A DNA stretch of 64,000 nt from NCBI GenBank assembly GCA_037074705.1, contig CM073594.1, forward strand, positions 74,138,509 through 74,202,508, written 5' to 3'. The translations under genes and the position numbers were made by a program. Each line of letters begins with the position of its first letter. The stretch's first letter is position 1. Under the pieces are notes generated by a model. It was given only the letters and a program-made list of their open reading frames with translations, was not told the origin of the DNA and made no database searches. This document shows, piece by piece, positions 23,894 through 35,398 of the stretch. This stretch comes from Zhengitettix transpicula. Its lineage: Eukaryota; Arthropoda; Insecta; Orthoptera; Tetrigidae.

Positions 23894-24669
23894 TGTAATA
23901 AACAGATTAAAATGGCGTCTAAATAAAAAGATTATTAAAGGTGAACAATTAAACAAATTTTATTCATGAAGTTATATAATATAAAAAATTACACAATAAT
24001 ATTTAGAATCTCAGGGTCTTTACTGGGTTTGATAAATGGGTGAAAATAATTTAAATTTACTAACAAAACAATTAAAGAAATGAATAATCAAAGAAAAGAA
24101 AATAATTGAAGAACGATCTGACGTATCTTAAAGAAATGGTTTACAAATAAATTTAGAGTTCTTTTATTACGGCCGACCAGGTCTCAATTTTGGGGTTTTC
24201 TGTGCACACGTTTTTGGGGATATCACTGAATTTAAATTGGTTACAAAACACTTGTCGAAACTTGATGTTCTCGCAGCTGGAAACGGCTACTCCTTCCGAA
24301 TTAATGGTCAGTCAGCTTCCTCTCGGTGAAATTGGTGACGATCTCTTTACTTATTGAGTTTTTTTTACTGCGGCAGGAAATTATTAGGTTACTGTTTGTG
24401 GCTTTATTCGATGAATTACAGACTGAAAACCTTTTGTTCAATTTTAACTTGCAACCTTTCCGGATGGATATCTGCCTGTTGAATGTAACTGTACTCTTTC
24501 GCTCCTCGCCGTAGACTGTCTGTTCGTCTCGTAGATTTTCGAATGCGTACGTCTTAACAATGGTTCTTTTGTCTCGCCGCCCGCTTTGTCGCGGTGTATG
24601 CTTTATATAGTCTAATAATGAGTCCTTTACTTTGCAATTATAACAATGGATTAATTACTAATTACTACA
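23894..24669 (-). mobile_element. RepL LTR-like element, copy C
   Basis: Plus-strand boundaries TGTAATAAAC and ATTACTACA, flanked by TA tracts on both sides. Contains TCTCAGGGTCTTTACTGGGT (24009), GATCTGACGT (24115) and GTTTACAAATAAA (about 24138). It is shorter than the other copies through internal loss. Confidence 0.65.
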
Positions 24670-24747
24670 ATATATATATATTAATTCAAATATTATAATA
24701 AACAAAATAAATAATTAAATTTTATATTGTCATAAAAACTTTACAAG

Positions 24748-24770
24748 CCCCACGATGGGGGCCAATTTTG
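24748..24770 (-). other. tRNA-Lys(CTT)-type primer binding site
   Basis: On the minus strand it reads TGGCCCCCATCGTGGGGC, two mismatches from the 18 bases complementary to the 3' end of tRNA-Lys(CTT). It lies just after a GAATTACAAAAT sequence that resembles a RepL 3' terminus (LTR ending in ACA). This is the arrangement of an LTR followed by internal retrotransposon sequence. Confidence 0.5.
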
Positions 24771-24835
24771 TAATTCAAAATAAATGAAATAAGATTATTT
24801 ATTTTCTTTATTACAATATATATATTTATATTTTC

Positions 24836-25825
24836 TGTAATGATAATAAAACAAAGGATGGCTTTAATTTAAGAAATTAATTAATTAGTAGAACAAATTT
24901 ATTCTTTAAAGGTACACTTTATCAGCCTTACTTTGGCACGCCAAAGTGAATCAAATTTACAAATCAAATTTTATTTTATAATTTTTTTTTATAATTTGTG
25001 GCATTCTAGGAAAATACAAACTTTCCTATTTTATAAACAATTACATTTAATTTACTCTTCTTCTAAGGATCTTTACTGGGCTTGATAATAAGAACAATCA
25101 AATTTAATAAACTGATTAACAAATCAAAAATTTAAATGAACGGAATATAAATTCTAAACACAATAAAGAAAAACGAAATCTAAACACGATAACGAAATCT
25201 GACTATACCTTTAATTATCGTTTACAGACTTTAAATAGTTGTGTTTGTACTCACGAATGTCTTTCTGGTACCAGATCTGATTCTTGGAGCTTGAGGGCCG
25301 TTATTCACTGATTCTACACCTCATTATTAATACACACGGTAGATGTTCTCGTTTTATTCCACCTGGAATTTGGGGTCAGCCGCTCCCTTAGTCATCCGTC
25401 GTACGTGTGTCTCCTCGATGCATTTATGCGAAACGTTATTTCGGTCTGTGTGTTGCAAACCTTTTGCTTCCACTTTGCGAATTTTATAAAATGAGTCTCT
25501 CCGTCAAGAACTACTTACTCGTGTTTTATAGAATCTATAGGTCTCGCAGTTGATCTTCCTGGACCACGCTGTTCGTACTCTTAGATCAGCATCCTCATTC
25601 TCCCGTAATGATCGTCGTACCGCTCAATTAGCCTCCTCTCTCTCCCCAAAATGTTCGCCAGACCTCCTCTCACTCTCAAAACTTTCGCCAGACTGCTCCC
25701 CGTATGAACGCGCGGTTTCCAACAACGATTGCCGACAAAGCTTGCCGTGATTGTTGCTTTCAAGAAATTGTACCGCTAACAATCCAATTATTTTAAAACA
25801 ATTAATGACCTCCTTAATTAGTATT

Positions 25826-25828
<3 letters not shown>
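24836..25828 (-). mobile_element. RepL LTR-like element, copy D
   Basis: Bounded on the plus strand by TGTAATGATA and AGTATTACA, then (AT)n. Internal landmarks: AGGATCTTTACTGGGCTTG (25066), ACGAAATCTGACTATACC (about 25192), ACTCACGAATG (25249) and CTGGTACCAGATCTG (25264). No coding frame. Confidence 0.7.

Positions 25829-25897
<69 letters not shown>
25829..25897. repeat. (AT)n-(AG)n compound microsatellite
   Basis: About 17 AT units followed by about 16 AG units. Confidence 0.97.
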
Positions 25898-25900
<3 letters not shown>

Positions 25901-26469
25901 AGAGCGACAAGTGGGGGACAAAATCCAAAAATAAAAATTATGCAATGTAATTGCACGGTTTCGCAAGTCACAGATTAAAAAACAATATATTTGTACTAAT
26001 GAAATTCAAATATAATGAAAATATATTTCTTCTCAAATAATTTCACATGTGACGATAATCTTTGATCTTGGCACACGCGCACTAAAGAAGGTTAGAGGGA
26101 AAATATTTTAATAGTAGCGGCAATTCTCACATGAAAGATCCGCGACGTTGCCAAATGTCCGAGGTCTTCGTTTAAACAGCTTTGTAATTCCTTGTTGTAC
26201 ATAAAGTAGGGGAGTGAAACTGTACAAGTCCTACACGCGCTTGTAGTGATTCCTTGTTACACGTCTGTGAGTCACTCGCGTTTACTTCAGCAACTGCCAT
26301 CAGTCAAGCTCTCTTACTCTTATAACAACCACGAACACTCAATTAGCGACGACCTCAGGTGGATAGAATTAAACCAAAAATCATCTGCTGACTGTAGGTT
26401 TCTCCCTGAAAATTTTGAATCACCTGAGGCTGGCAAACAAGGATTTTAAGGAAATATGTGGTATTTTAT
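25898..26469. other. Unassigned stretch
   Basis: No repeat family, RNA gene or domain recognised. Confidence 0.4.
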
Positions 26470-26533
26470 CACTTAGTTATAAACAAAACACATCCTGTTA
26501 AAGTCAGATAAAGATTTATAACTGAACAAAAAT

Positions 26534-26577
26534 ATATACAACGTTTCGCCGCTATTTGCGACCTCTTCAGGTATATG
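26534..26577 (-). ncRNA. Hammerhead-like motif, left arm
   Basis: On the minus strand: TATAC, CTGAAGA, GGTCGC, loop AAATA, GCGGC, GAA, ACGT, T, then GTATA. The two conserved boxes are intact, stem II pairs with one G-U, the cleavage triplet is GUU and helix I can form about six pairs (CATATAC with GTATAT). As elsewhere, one extra base separates the first box from stem II. Confidence 0.55.
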
Positions 26578-26736
26578 ACGTTTACAAAACAAAGGTTGAT
26601 AGCAGTGAAGGGAATAAGACCCTGACTATCAACATTTCTAAGACCACTAAAATATTATTGTTATCAACCAAATCGATCATCAAAATTTTATTTTAATTAT
26701 ATTGCATTATGTTTTGTTTTATAGTGTAAAAGTCCA

Positions 26737-26776
26737 CATTCCTGAAAAGGTCGCAAGTAGCGACGAAACGTTGAAT
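26737..26776 (+). ncRNA. Hammerhead-like motif, right arm, damaged
   Basis: ATTC, CTGAAAA, GGTCGC, AAGTA, GCGAC, GAA, ACGT, T, GAAT. Helix I (ATTC with GAAT) and stem II pair well, but the conserved G of CUGANGA is A, which should abolish catalysis. Confidence 0.5.
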
Positions 26777-26812
26777 CTCTTTCTGACTTTAAAAGTCGGT
26801 GTTTTATTTATA

Positions 26813-28838
26813 ACTAGCTGGGTGGTGGGGGTTGTCCGGGTATTTACGTTTATAAACCAGGATGTATTTACCTCCCCATTAATATATTAGTCAAGAAGTG
26901 AATTATCGTGCCTGTGCAGTCGGAATGCTAATTTCATCAGAACCCATCTGGGCGTTTATAAAAGCATAAATAATCCCAATACGAAATATTATCAAATTTA
27001 CTATTCCGTAAAATATTCTCGGTACCCCAATACAATCAAAAATGCACGCACAACCTTAAAAGAACTAATTATGCCCCCAGGGCTCTAACTGAAGAATGAA
27101 AAATATACTTTCGGTACCTTCAAAGAATCAAAATTATTTGATTTACTTTAACAGAGTAAAAAATTAGTCAAAAATACTTTAGGTTCTTTAAGAGAGTTAA
27201 AAAAAACGGTAGGCTAAGAGAATCTAAAATACTTATTTAAGAAAGACAAAATTAGTTGCTTAACGTTAAGACAGTCAAAATTAGTCTCCGTACCCTGAAA
27301 GAATAAAAAAATGCTCCCGGTACCTTCATAGAGTCAGACATCATCCAAGTACCTTAATAGGGTGAAAAAAAGTCCCAATACGTTAAGAGTCACAAAAAAC
27401 TCACGCTACGATAAACGTGGGAAAAATACTCACTGTAATACAGCATGTATTTAAAATGACAGCCCTTCTACTCCCACCTCTATAGCTGATAGCCCTGGGT
27501 GGGTTACATATACAGTGTTTGCTTTGTAAAGTATGACTACACGTTTTTAAGTTTCCACGCGGAAATATTTTTCCCCTTCAACCCTCTTTTCCTAGGGAAA
27601 TACCACAAATTTAACATGCTTTTAGAATATCATAATTCAACTCAGCGACATCCATAACCCCGGATTTGACTCCAATCCAGGTTATATGCGCATTTATTTT
27701 GTAACGCCACTTCACTACACCCCCTCCCGTAAGCCTGCTCCACTCCTATGCCGAAATTATACAAACACAACGTCGGCAGAAATGTCATTCACAGCGCCAA
27801 ATATTTGTTCGATGCTAATAACGACCGTTTAACAAGATTCAAATTTTCCACCCCCGTCGACCCGCGCTTGATTAAACGGTAAGTTGAATGTCATAACTAA
27901 TTTCAACGACATCCATAACCCCGGATTTGACTCCATTATCAGTTGTTTTTCAGTTATTTTTATGTACTAATTTTGTCTTTAAAAATGTGAATTTTAGATT
28001 CTCTTAGCCTATCGGTTTTTTTTAACTCTCTTAAAGAACCTAAAGTAATTTAGACTCATTTTTTACTCTGTTAAAGTAAAACAAATAATTTTGATTATTT
28101 TAAGGTGCCAGAGTGTTGTTCAACGGTATAGAAAATATTTGTTCATTCTTGAGTTAGAGCACTGGGGGCATAATTAGTTCTTTTAAGGTTGTGTGTGCAT
28201 TTTTGATTGTATGGGGGTACCGAGAATATTTTACTGAATAGTAACTTTGTCACTCCACCCCAACTCCTAGGGTGCTCCCCTCCTGTACCAAAAGGGGTTG
28301 AAATAATATACAAAGAACATAGGTAGGAATACTATCAATTTCTTCCAACCCGATACGTATTTATTATACGTAAACATCGCCTATTTGGCATGTTTTCATA
28401 TTTCCACTCCTGCCCCTGGGAGTTAAACGGCAAGTTGAAATTCATAATTAAACTTACCGGCGTCCATAACCCCGGATATTGGTTGTATTCACGTTATTTT
28501 CTTGTAACGCCTCTCCACCTCCTTCCCTATGGGAGCTCCTTTCCTATGCTGCAAGGGGTTGACTTTATATACAGATAACATCGGTAGAATCTATATCAAT
28601 TCTTTGACGCCTAAAAATATTTATCCGATTTAAATATCGGCCGTTTTAGAATCATTGATTATTTTCATCCTTGTCCACCCGCACTCTTGGTGGCGGTAGA
28701 CGTGTCTCACCTTCTACAGTGTGTTTCCTGTTCTCGAAGAACACTTGTACGTAATTTGGTGATATTTGCTCCACGGGTGTAGATTTGTATACGGAACATA
28801 CATACATACATACAGGCAATTTTATTTATTAGAAGATG
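26813..28838 (-). mobile_element. RepH Helitron-like composite
   Basis: Begins ACTAGCTGGGTGG...TTGTCCGGGTATTTA (the 3' end in minus orientation) and ends with ACCCGTGGAG-type sequence and ATACGGAACATACATACATAC (5' end). In between are repeated ATAACCCCGGATTTGACTCC and GGCAAGTTGAA blocks, and a large inverted repeat (separate entry). Confidence 0.6.
26985..28245. repeat. Inverted repeat inside RepH, arms about 250 bp
   Basis: The left arm, about 26985-27245 (AATATTCTCGGTACCCCAAT, TTAAAAGAACTAATTATGCC, TTTAACAGAGTAAAAAATTA, GTAGGCTAAGAGAATCTAAA), is the reverse complement of about 27970-28245. A third, direct copy of part of the left arm lies at 30005-30120. Confidence 0.85.
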
Positions 28839-29431
28839 ATTTACTGTTAAAGAGCACATCAGAAATAGAATGATCGTGGGTCGCTAAGATGACAGTGATG
28901 ATAGTTCTTTCAACTGTTGTTCGTTATTTTCCTGATATCACCGCCGTAGGTGTCGATGTTTGTCAGCGCCTGGTTACGTAAGTGGTTGAGTTTCTAGGGA
29001 AGTTACTTGGAGCCTGACTCTGCATCTTTCTGGGAAAGAAACGCCCGTGTATATGTGTGATTATCTGAACCAGAGTGTGACTGACAGCAGCCTAGCAAGT
29101 GCAATAGAGTACGTCAAAGTGGACGTATTAAGCAATCGCGATCACGGGGCGGGCAATGTTCAACGATGATGAAGTGCCCCGTGAGTCTTACAACGTAACG
29201 CATTCAATTGAGTACTCAGAAGGAGGAGCCTTTTTAATCGGATCCCAATTTCATACGCACTACCTAGATTCTTGCACAAGGAAAGACGTGTAAGATGTAC
29301 GTTATTTGTGGCGAAGAATTGTGATAACAATACGGAAAAGAAGTAAAAGTAGAATACATAGTTTTTTAACTAAATATTTAAACGGTTAAAAATTTAAAAT
29401 TTACGTCTGTTTAAAAAAATTAATTAATTAG
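28839..29431. other. Unassigned stretch
   Basis: Of more balanced composition; no domain, exon or repeat family is recognised. Confidence 0.35.
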
Positions 29432-30448
29432 CCATCTAATAAATAAAACAGAGTGTTTGTATGTATGTAAGTAAGTGTGTATGTTCTGCATACAAATGTA
29501 AACCCGTGGAGCAAATTTCACCAAATTACGTACACTGAAGGGTGAGACACTCCCAGAAGCGAGGGAAATATTCAAAGTACTAAAACGACTGATACCTTAG
29601 TCAGATGAATATTTTTAGGGCCCAAAGACATTGATTGTGTTTCTACAGATCTTAACTGTGCATGATTTAGTACCATTACAGCATGGGAGGGGAGCACCCT
29701 TAGGGGTGGAGGAGCGTTAGAAGAAAATAACGCGAATAAAACCGAGTTTCGAGTCAAATCCGCGGTTATGGATGTCGCTTAGTTTAATAATAACATTCAA
29801 CTTGCCGTTTAACTCCCAGGGGCGGGAGTGGAAATATGAAAACATGCAAAATAGGCGATGTTTACGTAGGATAAATGCGTATCGGGTTGGAAGAAATTGA
29901 TAGTATTCCTACCGATGTTCTTTGTGTATTATTTTAATACCATTTTTTATAGGAGGGGAGTAACCTATGGGTGGGGGTGGAGTGAAAAAAATACTATTCA
30001 GTCAGAATTATTTGCTTTACTTTAACAGAGTAAAAATGAGTCAATATTACTTTAGGTTCTTTAAGAGAGTTAAAAAAGCCGGTGGGCTAAGAGAATCTAA
30101 AATCCTCATTTAAGACAGAAAAAAATAGTACATAAAAATAACTAAAAGCCAACTGATATTGGAGTCAAATCCGCGGTTATGCATGTCGCTTAGTTTAATT
30201 ATGACATTCAACTGTTTCTTTAACCAACTAGCGGGGTTGAAAATTTTCAGACATTAAATCGGCCGATATATTCGTCGAAAGAAACTTTTTCGGGTCAGTT
30301 GAGTTCAACCCCTTTCGGCATGGAAAGTGAGCACATTTTGGTACAGGGATCTAGGTGAGTTACATAAAAATAACGCATTAGGAACCGAGATTGGAGTCAA
30401 ATTGGAGGTTATGGTCATATGACAACCCGGGAAACGCTGTGCACCCAG
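29432..30448 (+). mobile_element. RepH Helitron-like element
   Basis: Starts CATCTAATAAATAAAACAG with TGTATGTATGTAAGTAAG and ACCCGTGGAGCAAATTTCAC, has the usual GGGGAGCACCCTTAGGGGTG and GGTTATGGATGTCGCTTAG blocks, and ends CAACCCGGGAAACGCTG...CCAGCCAGT (30425-30452). It contains a block shared with the inverted repeat at 26985. Confidence 0.65.
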
Positions 30449-30453
30449 CCAGT

Positions 30454-30661
30454 AATAAGATAAAATAGCCAAATACAGACAAATGAAGTGAGACAAATAC
30501 CGCATAACGGTTGTGGAAGACTTGTACTTTTCTTCAGGTGCTAAGAAAACTATAAGCCACTAGAGGCTAGAGCGACACAACCGCACACTTCAGTTGACAA
30601 TCTCTGAGTATTGTTTTTAGTTTTAGAAACGTTGTTGTGTGTGTATTTGGCTATTTTATGT
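30454..30661. mobile_element. RepM foldback MITE
   Basis: Inverted ends GATAAAATAGCCAAATACA and TGTATTTGGCTATTTTATG. Contains TTCTTCAGGTGCTAAGAA and CAGTTGACAATCTC. The GAAAC half of the ribozyme-like motif is lost. Confidence 0.8.
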
Positions 30662-31652
30662 TAATATCGAAAATGAGAAAAATAGGAGAAAAATTGTGTC
30701 GTAGGGATATCAGTTTAGGTCTTCCTCAGATCGAACGAAAAGGTTCTTACAGTCCCCAGGTTGTTATTTGTTACTCATAATTGGAATAATTACTCACTGG
30801 GGCTACTGAGAATTTATATCTAAGAGTTTCTGTGGTGGTGAATACACATACTTTGATATATTGACCTCTGTTATCACTAAATACATCTTTAATGCCGTTG
30901 TCGGGATGACACGAAAAAATGTGTCACGGTACGGTCATGGGGTTGGGACGGGACGGGAGTGATCGTTAATTTGCATCCCAACTACTGCCATCACGTCACG
31001 AGATTTAACGTGAAGTCCCAAAAGTGTGCGATACTACCTGGCAATGTTGGTTTATGCGCCAGAGTCAAACTTCTATCATGTCACGTCGCTGCGCTGTCAA
31101 GTGATCTGAGCTCGCACGCGTTATGACGTCAGGCCGTTACATTTTCAATGTGTATTCTGTTTTAAACGTTATGAAAGGCGCTTGAAGGATCCATAATCAC
31201 ATTTTTCCTATAGAACAAAGAATTATTTTACTTAAATACCTTAAGCTTTATTATTAATTGTTAATAATGAATTAAAACTTAAATATTATGAAGGTATAAC
31301 TCCTGATATCTCCAAAATGGCCGCTCAAACAATAATTTCTCATAGAAGGAAAGTTGTAGAGAATTTAATTCTCTTTTTAACGCCCTATTGGGTTTCAATA
31401 AATCACGCACAATTAGGAAAATATACCTAAATTCTAATGAAAGAGTAATCCACGAGTTATCATTTTTTGATTGAATTTGAAATCAATCAACCCCACTTTT
31501 TCAAATTTTATTTAATTATTTGATATAATAAAAAGATTATTAACGTGACTTACTATCTCAGTTAGGTCCTTTTATTGTTATTTAATAAGGCATATCTAAG
31601 TACATGGATTTTTATATCAAATATAGAATCACACACGTGTGTAAATATATAT
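30662..31652. other. Unassigned stretch
   Basis: A GC-richer part (30890-31150) with many CG pairs is followed by AT-rich sequence. No gene recognised. Confidence 0.35.
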
Positions 31653-32645
31653 TGTAATAATCAACAATTAAGGTCATTTAATTTTTGCCCACTTTGTTGT
31701 ACTATTAAATGTAATCATCAAAATGATAGGCTTTATTTAAATGAAAAAGATAATCAGTTTTTAACAAACAAAATTTATTTTTTAATTTATGGCTACTAAA
31801 ATTTACAAACAATTACAATAAAATGAAAATCTCTCAGGGTCTTCACTGGGTTTGATAATTTACAGTGGAAATTATTGAATGATCTTATTAACAATACAGT
31901 TTAAAATTTACTTCAAAATAATGTGCTGATAAATGAAAGAAAAGCTACAAGAAAAGCGAACTAAATCTGACTTTACCCTTTTAGTTAACGTTTACATATT
32001 TTATTAAAGTTCTGGTTACTTACGTATTGTTCGGCTGGTACCAGCATTCTTTTAGCGCTTCAAAAGTACTCTATATTGCAAAATTTTTACACAGATTCTA
32101 AATTTTCTCACAGATTCTACACTTATGAAGTTGAAATGCGATTACTAGGCTCCCAGGAACTCGGATGATCCTCCTAATTGGTCGGCTATCTGATGTCGTT
32201 TTCCCTCAGCACGAAAATGTTCAAGTTATTTATAATGAAGTAAACCCTTGCTTCCGTTGGCTAATTGTTAGCACATCTACTCGGTCCAACTAACTGCTTG
32301 CTTACAGGAATCTTATGAGTTGCAGATTTTAGCCTTTTACCGCATTATTTATCGGTTTGGTTTGAAAACTTCTAAGTAGCTCGGTGAAGATTTACTTTTA
32401 AAATGTCTCTCCTTTCGTGGCTGACCGTAGACGTCGACTAACTTTTACAGTGTCTCTCCTCTCGTGGTAGACTGAAGACTGCCCATACTTTTGCGCGCGT
32501 AATCGCCATTCCGAACCCTCAATAATACGTACAGAGCTCGCCGTTTATTGTTGCTTTGCTCGCTCTCACCGATATAATTCAAACTGTTCGCTAACAATTC
32601 AAATTATTTAAAAAACAATTAATGGCTTAATTAATTGGCATTACA
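31653..32645 (-). mobile_element. RepL LTR-like element, copy E
   Basis: Plus-strand ends TGTAATAATC and TTGGCATTACA, flanked by ATATAT and ATATG. Landmarks: TCTCAGGGTCTTCACTGGGT (31832), CTAAATCTGACTTTACCC (31961), ACTTACGTA (32018, donor-like on the minus strand), GCTGGTACCAGC (32034) and GGAACTCGGATGATCCTCC (32156). Confidence 0.72.
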
Positions 32646-33354
32646 ATATGTTTGTAATATAAGACCATATTCAACAGCACAATACAGTATTATTCTTATA
32701 AACCAAACAAAACCTTTATAACATTTTATATTATATTTTAGCCTTGCAGGCTGCTCCAAACGGAAACAAAACTTGGTATTTCCGTAACGGCATTAGATTG
32801 ACTTTTCCTGGAAGAGAAGGCTGATAGCTACACGGATGTAGAATGGTATATTGAAGAAAAATGCTGTCACTTGTCAATGCAGACTGTTTGTTGACCGTGA
32901 ACCACGTGACGTGACAGGCGGCTGTCACGCGTCAACTTATGGCCGGCACGTCACGTGACAGTACTGGACATGATGGCAGTGTGTCTGCACCTTTACCGTC
33001 TCATCAGAATAGAATGTATTTTCATTGATGTCGAAAGTAAACAAGCGAATAAACACTTCTCGGAACATTCGTAGTTACGCAGGCGACGGATCAGAGAAGT
33101 AATCCCGTGGTAAGGAGGTTCGCATTCCGACTGGATGAAACATACTGAAGATTGAAATATCTGCGATCGTATCGCGAACAATGGTGGACGACTCAGGAAT
33201 GCGAGTAGAGATGAGACAGAATTAGTCCAGTAACGATGTCCAAAAAAAAAAGGCTTTTGCGAGTAACACGCCGGATATTTTTTTTCTTCTATCTTGTATA
33301 CGTTATGGCTGTAGTGATTAATCCAAGATTTCCAATTTAAAAGACCTCAGTGAA
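32646..33354. other. Unassigned stretch
   Basis: A relatively GC-rich part at 32870-33190 has minus frames of 62-65 residues that I do not recognise. Confidence 0.35.
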
Positions 33355-33830
33355 AGTTCTGGACTAAACACAACGAATTGTTGCACCTTATTCAGTTTTT
33401 CGCTAATAGAAAAAGCATGAAACATGCTATTGAAATCAATGTTCAGTAATAAATCGTAGCGTAGAAAATTTTGCCTGGAATGGTGTATAGAAATCGTTCC
33501 TCAGATTTACGACATTTTTACGTTATTTTCGCAAAGAATGCAGTTTGTTGTTTTTCTAGTGCTGAAAGAGAATTAAATTCTACGAGAAAATCAGGATGAT
33601 TATGACAATTTATGGGTTATCAGCACTAGAAATATGAGAAACTACAATCTCTTTCAAAATGACGTAAAATGTCGAAAATTTGACCGAATTTTGTCCCCTA
33701 ATTCACCAATCGATGCAGAAGTTTATTATCTACAATTTATTACTGAACATTATTTTCAACAGGAAGCTTCATTCTTTTGCTATTAGCGGAAAATTGAAAA
33801 GAGGTGCAAGTTTTCGTGGTTCTTTCAGGC
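33355..33830. mobile_element. RepF-like foldback without obvious ribozyme boxes
   Basis: The left arm (TTGTTGCACC, TTTTTCGCTAATAGAAAAAG, TCAATGTTCAGTAATAAAT) is the imperfect reverse complement of the right arm (ATTTATTACTGAACATTATT, CTATTAGCGGAAAATTGAAA, GAGGTGCAAG). The spacer includes the segment shared with 18595-18850. Confidence 0.75.
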
Positions 33831-33907
33831 CACAGAAACTTTCCCCGAGACGTTTCGAATCGAAAAACTAGCGGTTTTCACTAATGGTCACAACCAAAGA
33901 GATATAT

Positions 33908-34900
33908 TGTAATGAATAACAATTTATTAAAGGAATTCGCCCACGTTAAGGCGCCAATTTGTAATAAATTGAATATTAACAAAATTTAAGCAATTGATTA
34001 ATGGATTAATTTTGTTTTATTAAATTTAAACGAAAAGGATTCAAAATAATTTACCAAATTTTAAACTTCACAAAACAATTAATTTATTCCAAGTAAAATA
34101 ACAACATTACTTGACGTGATTATTTAAATTTGTGTTCTTGCTATTTTACAGATTTTATCTACTCTCATCTCAGGGTCGTTTATTTGGGCCTTCTACATAA
34201 AGAACCAATCTTTTTACATTTAAATTAAACAATCAATTTTTTTTACAACATTAGAGTTAAACAATAAAATAACGTAAAACCGAAATCTGACGATTCTATC
34301 CTTATTTAACGTTTACAAACTTTTATTAAATTTCTTTCTACTTACAGTCTCTTTGCTGGTACCAGGCATTCGTTTTGGACTCTTCACATCTAACAGGCCA
34401 TAATTTCACAGAATTTAAATTTATTTCGAAAACACTGTCCAAACGTTTGTGTCTATCCACTGGAACGATTACTCCTTACAACTCCTGTGATCCTCCGCAT
34501 TAAGTCTCTCTCTCACCCGCAAATATGGTATTTCTCGTTCTAACTATTGGTCAGCCAGATTGTTATCAAACTCTTTCTCGATGAAATTTGCAAACAGTCT
34601 TTACTATTTGAATTTCCACTCGTGGCTTTGCTTATTGAAAACTTTCCTGCAACTTTACTTTATGTCCAAAACTTTTACTCAATGAATTTACTGTCCGCAA
34701 CCTTTACTTGATCAAATTTCTGCCCGCGACTTTTCTTGATGAATATCTGCCCGCAACTGCCGCCGTTAGACTGGAGTTTTAGAATTCTCGCTTCCGACAA
34801 AGGCTTGCCTGTACATTGTTGCTTTTGATATTCTCGCCGATAACAATCAACCAGAAATTTCCAATTATCAAATCACTAATGGTCTCTAATTAGTCTTACA
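33908..34900 (-). mobile_element. RepL LTR-like element, copy F
   Basis: Plus-strand ends TGTAATGAAT and TTAGTCTTACA, flanked by GATATAT and ATATAA. Near the 3' end of the element (plus 33938-33962) is GCCCACGTTAAGGCGCCAATTTG, which on the minus strand resembles a TGGCGCC...AACGTGGGC primer site. Then come CTCAGGGTCG (34171), CGAAATCTGACG (34281) and GCTGGTACCAGGC (34354). Confidence 0.72.
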
Positions 34901-35154
34901 ATATAAACATAATATAGAGGCTATATCAGCGTTACAGCGCTCTGGAAGGCAGCAACAAACACTGACCATTTTTTATAACGTCTACTTCAGCGAAAATTTT
35001 AGTTGCGTTTACGCTATTATTGGTGAAAATTTTTACGTTTTTGTGATATTGTATATTGTTTGTTAATATAAATCATGCCCAGCGTGTGTTCAGCTTGCAA
35101 TTGTAATAACCGTAGTTCGAAAACACATGAAATATCGTATTAAGTATCAGCATA

Positions 35155-35372
35155 TTAATAATAAGAAAGATAGCACAATACAGAGAAAATAAATGATATT
35201 GTAAATACCACACAACCTTTTTGAGATCCTTGTCCCTTTGTTCAGGTGCTAAGAAGAGCCTAGAGCGACACAACTGCACTAGTCAGTTGACAAAACTCAA
35301 GAGCTTTTGAGGTGCAGTTTGTGTCGCTCTAGACTATTTTGTCTGTATTTGACTATCTTTCTTATTATTTTT
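35155..35372. mobile_element. RepM foldback MITE
   Basis: Ends AATAATAAGAAAGATAG and CTATCTTTCTTATTATT. Both arms include CCTAGAGCGACACAACTGCA or its complement. The minus-strand motif has CTGAACA instead of CTGANGA and no GAAAC. Confidence 0.8.
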
Positions 35373-35398
35373 GAATCCGACAGATCAGCATTGTTTCA

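Larger units (their letters stand above)
26470..26812. mobile_element. RepF foldback with paired hammerhead-like motifs
   Basis: The arms are inverted copies: left AAAGTCAGATAAAGATT...CAACGTTTCGCCGC, right GCGACGAAACGTTGAATC...TTTCTGACTTTAAAAG. Each carries the ribozyme-like motif at its inner end, pointing outward. The spacer (about 26580-26735) is AT-rich and non-coding. It abuts a RepH element at 26813. Confidence 0.88.
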
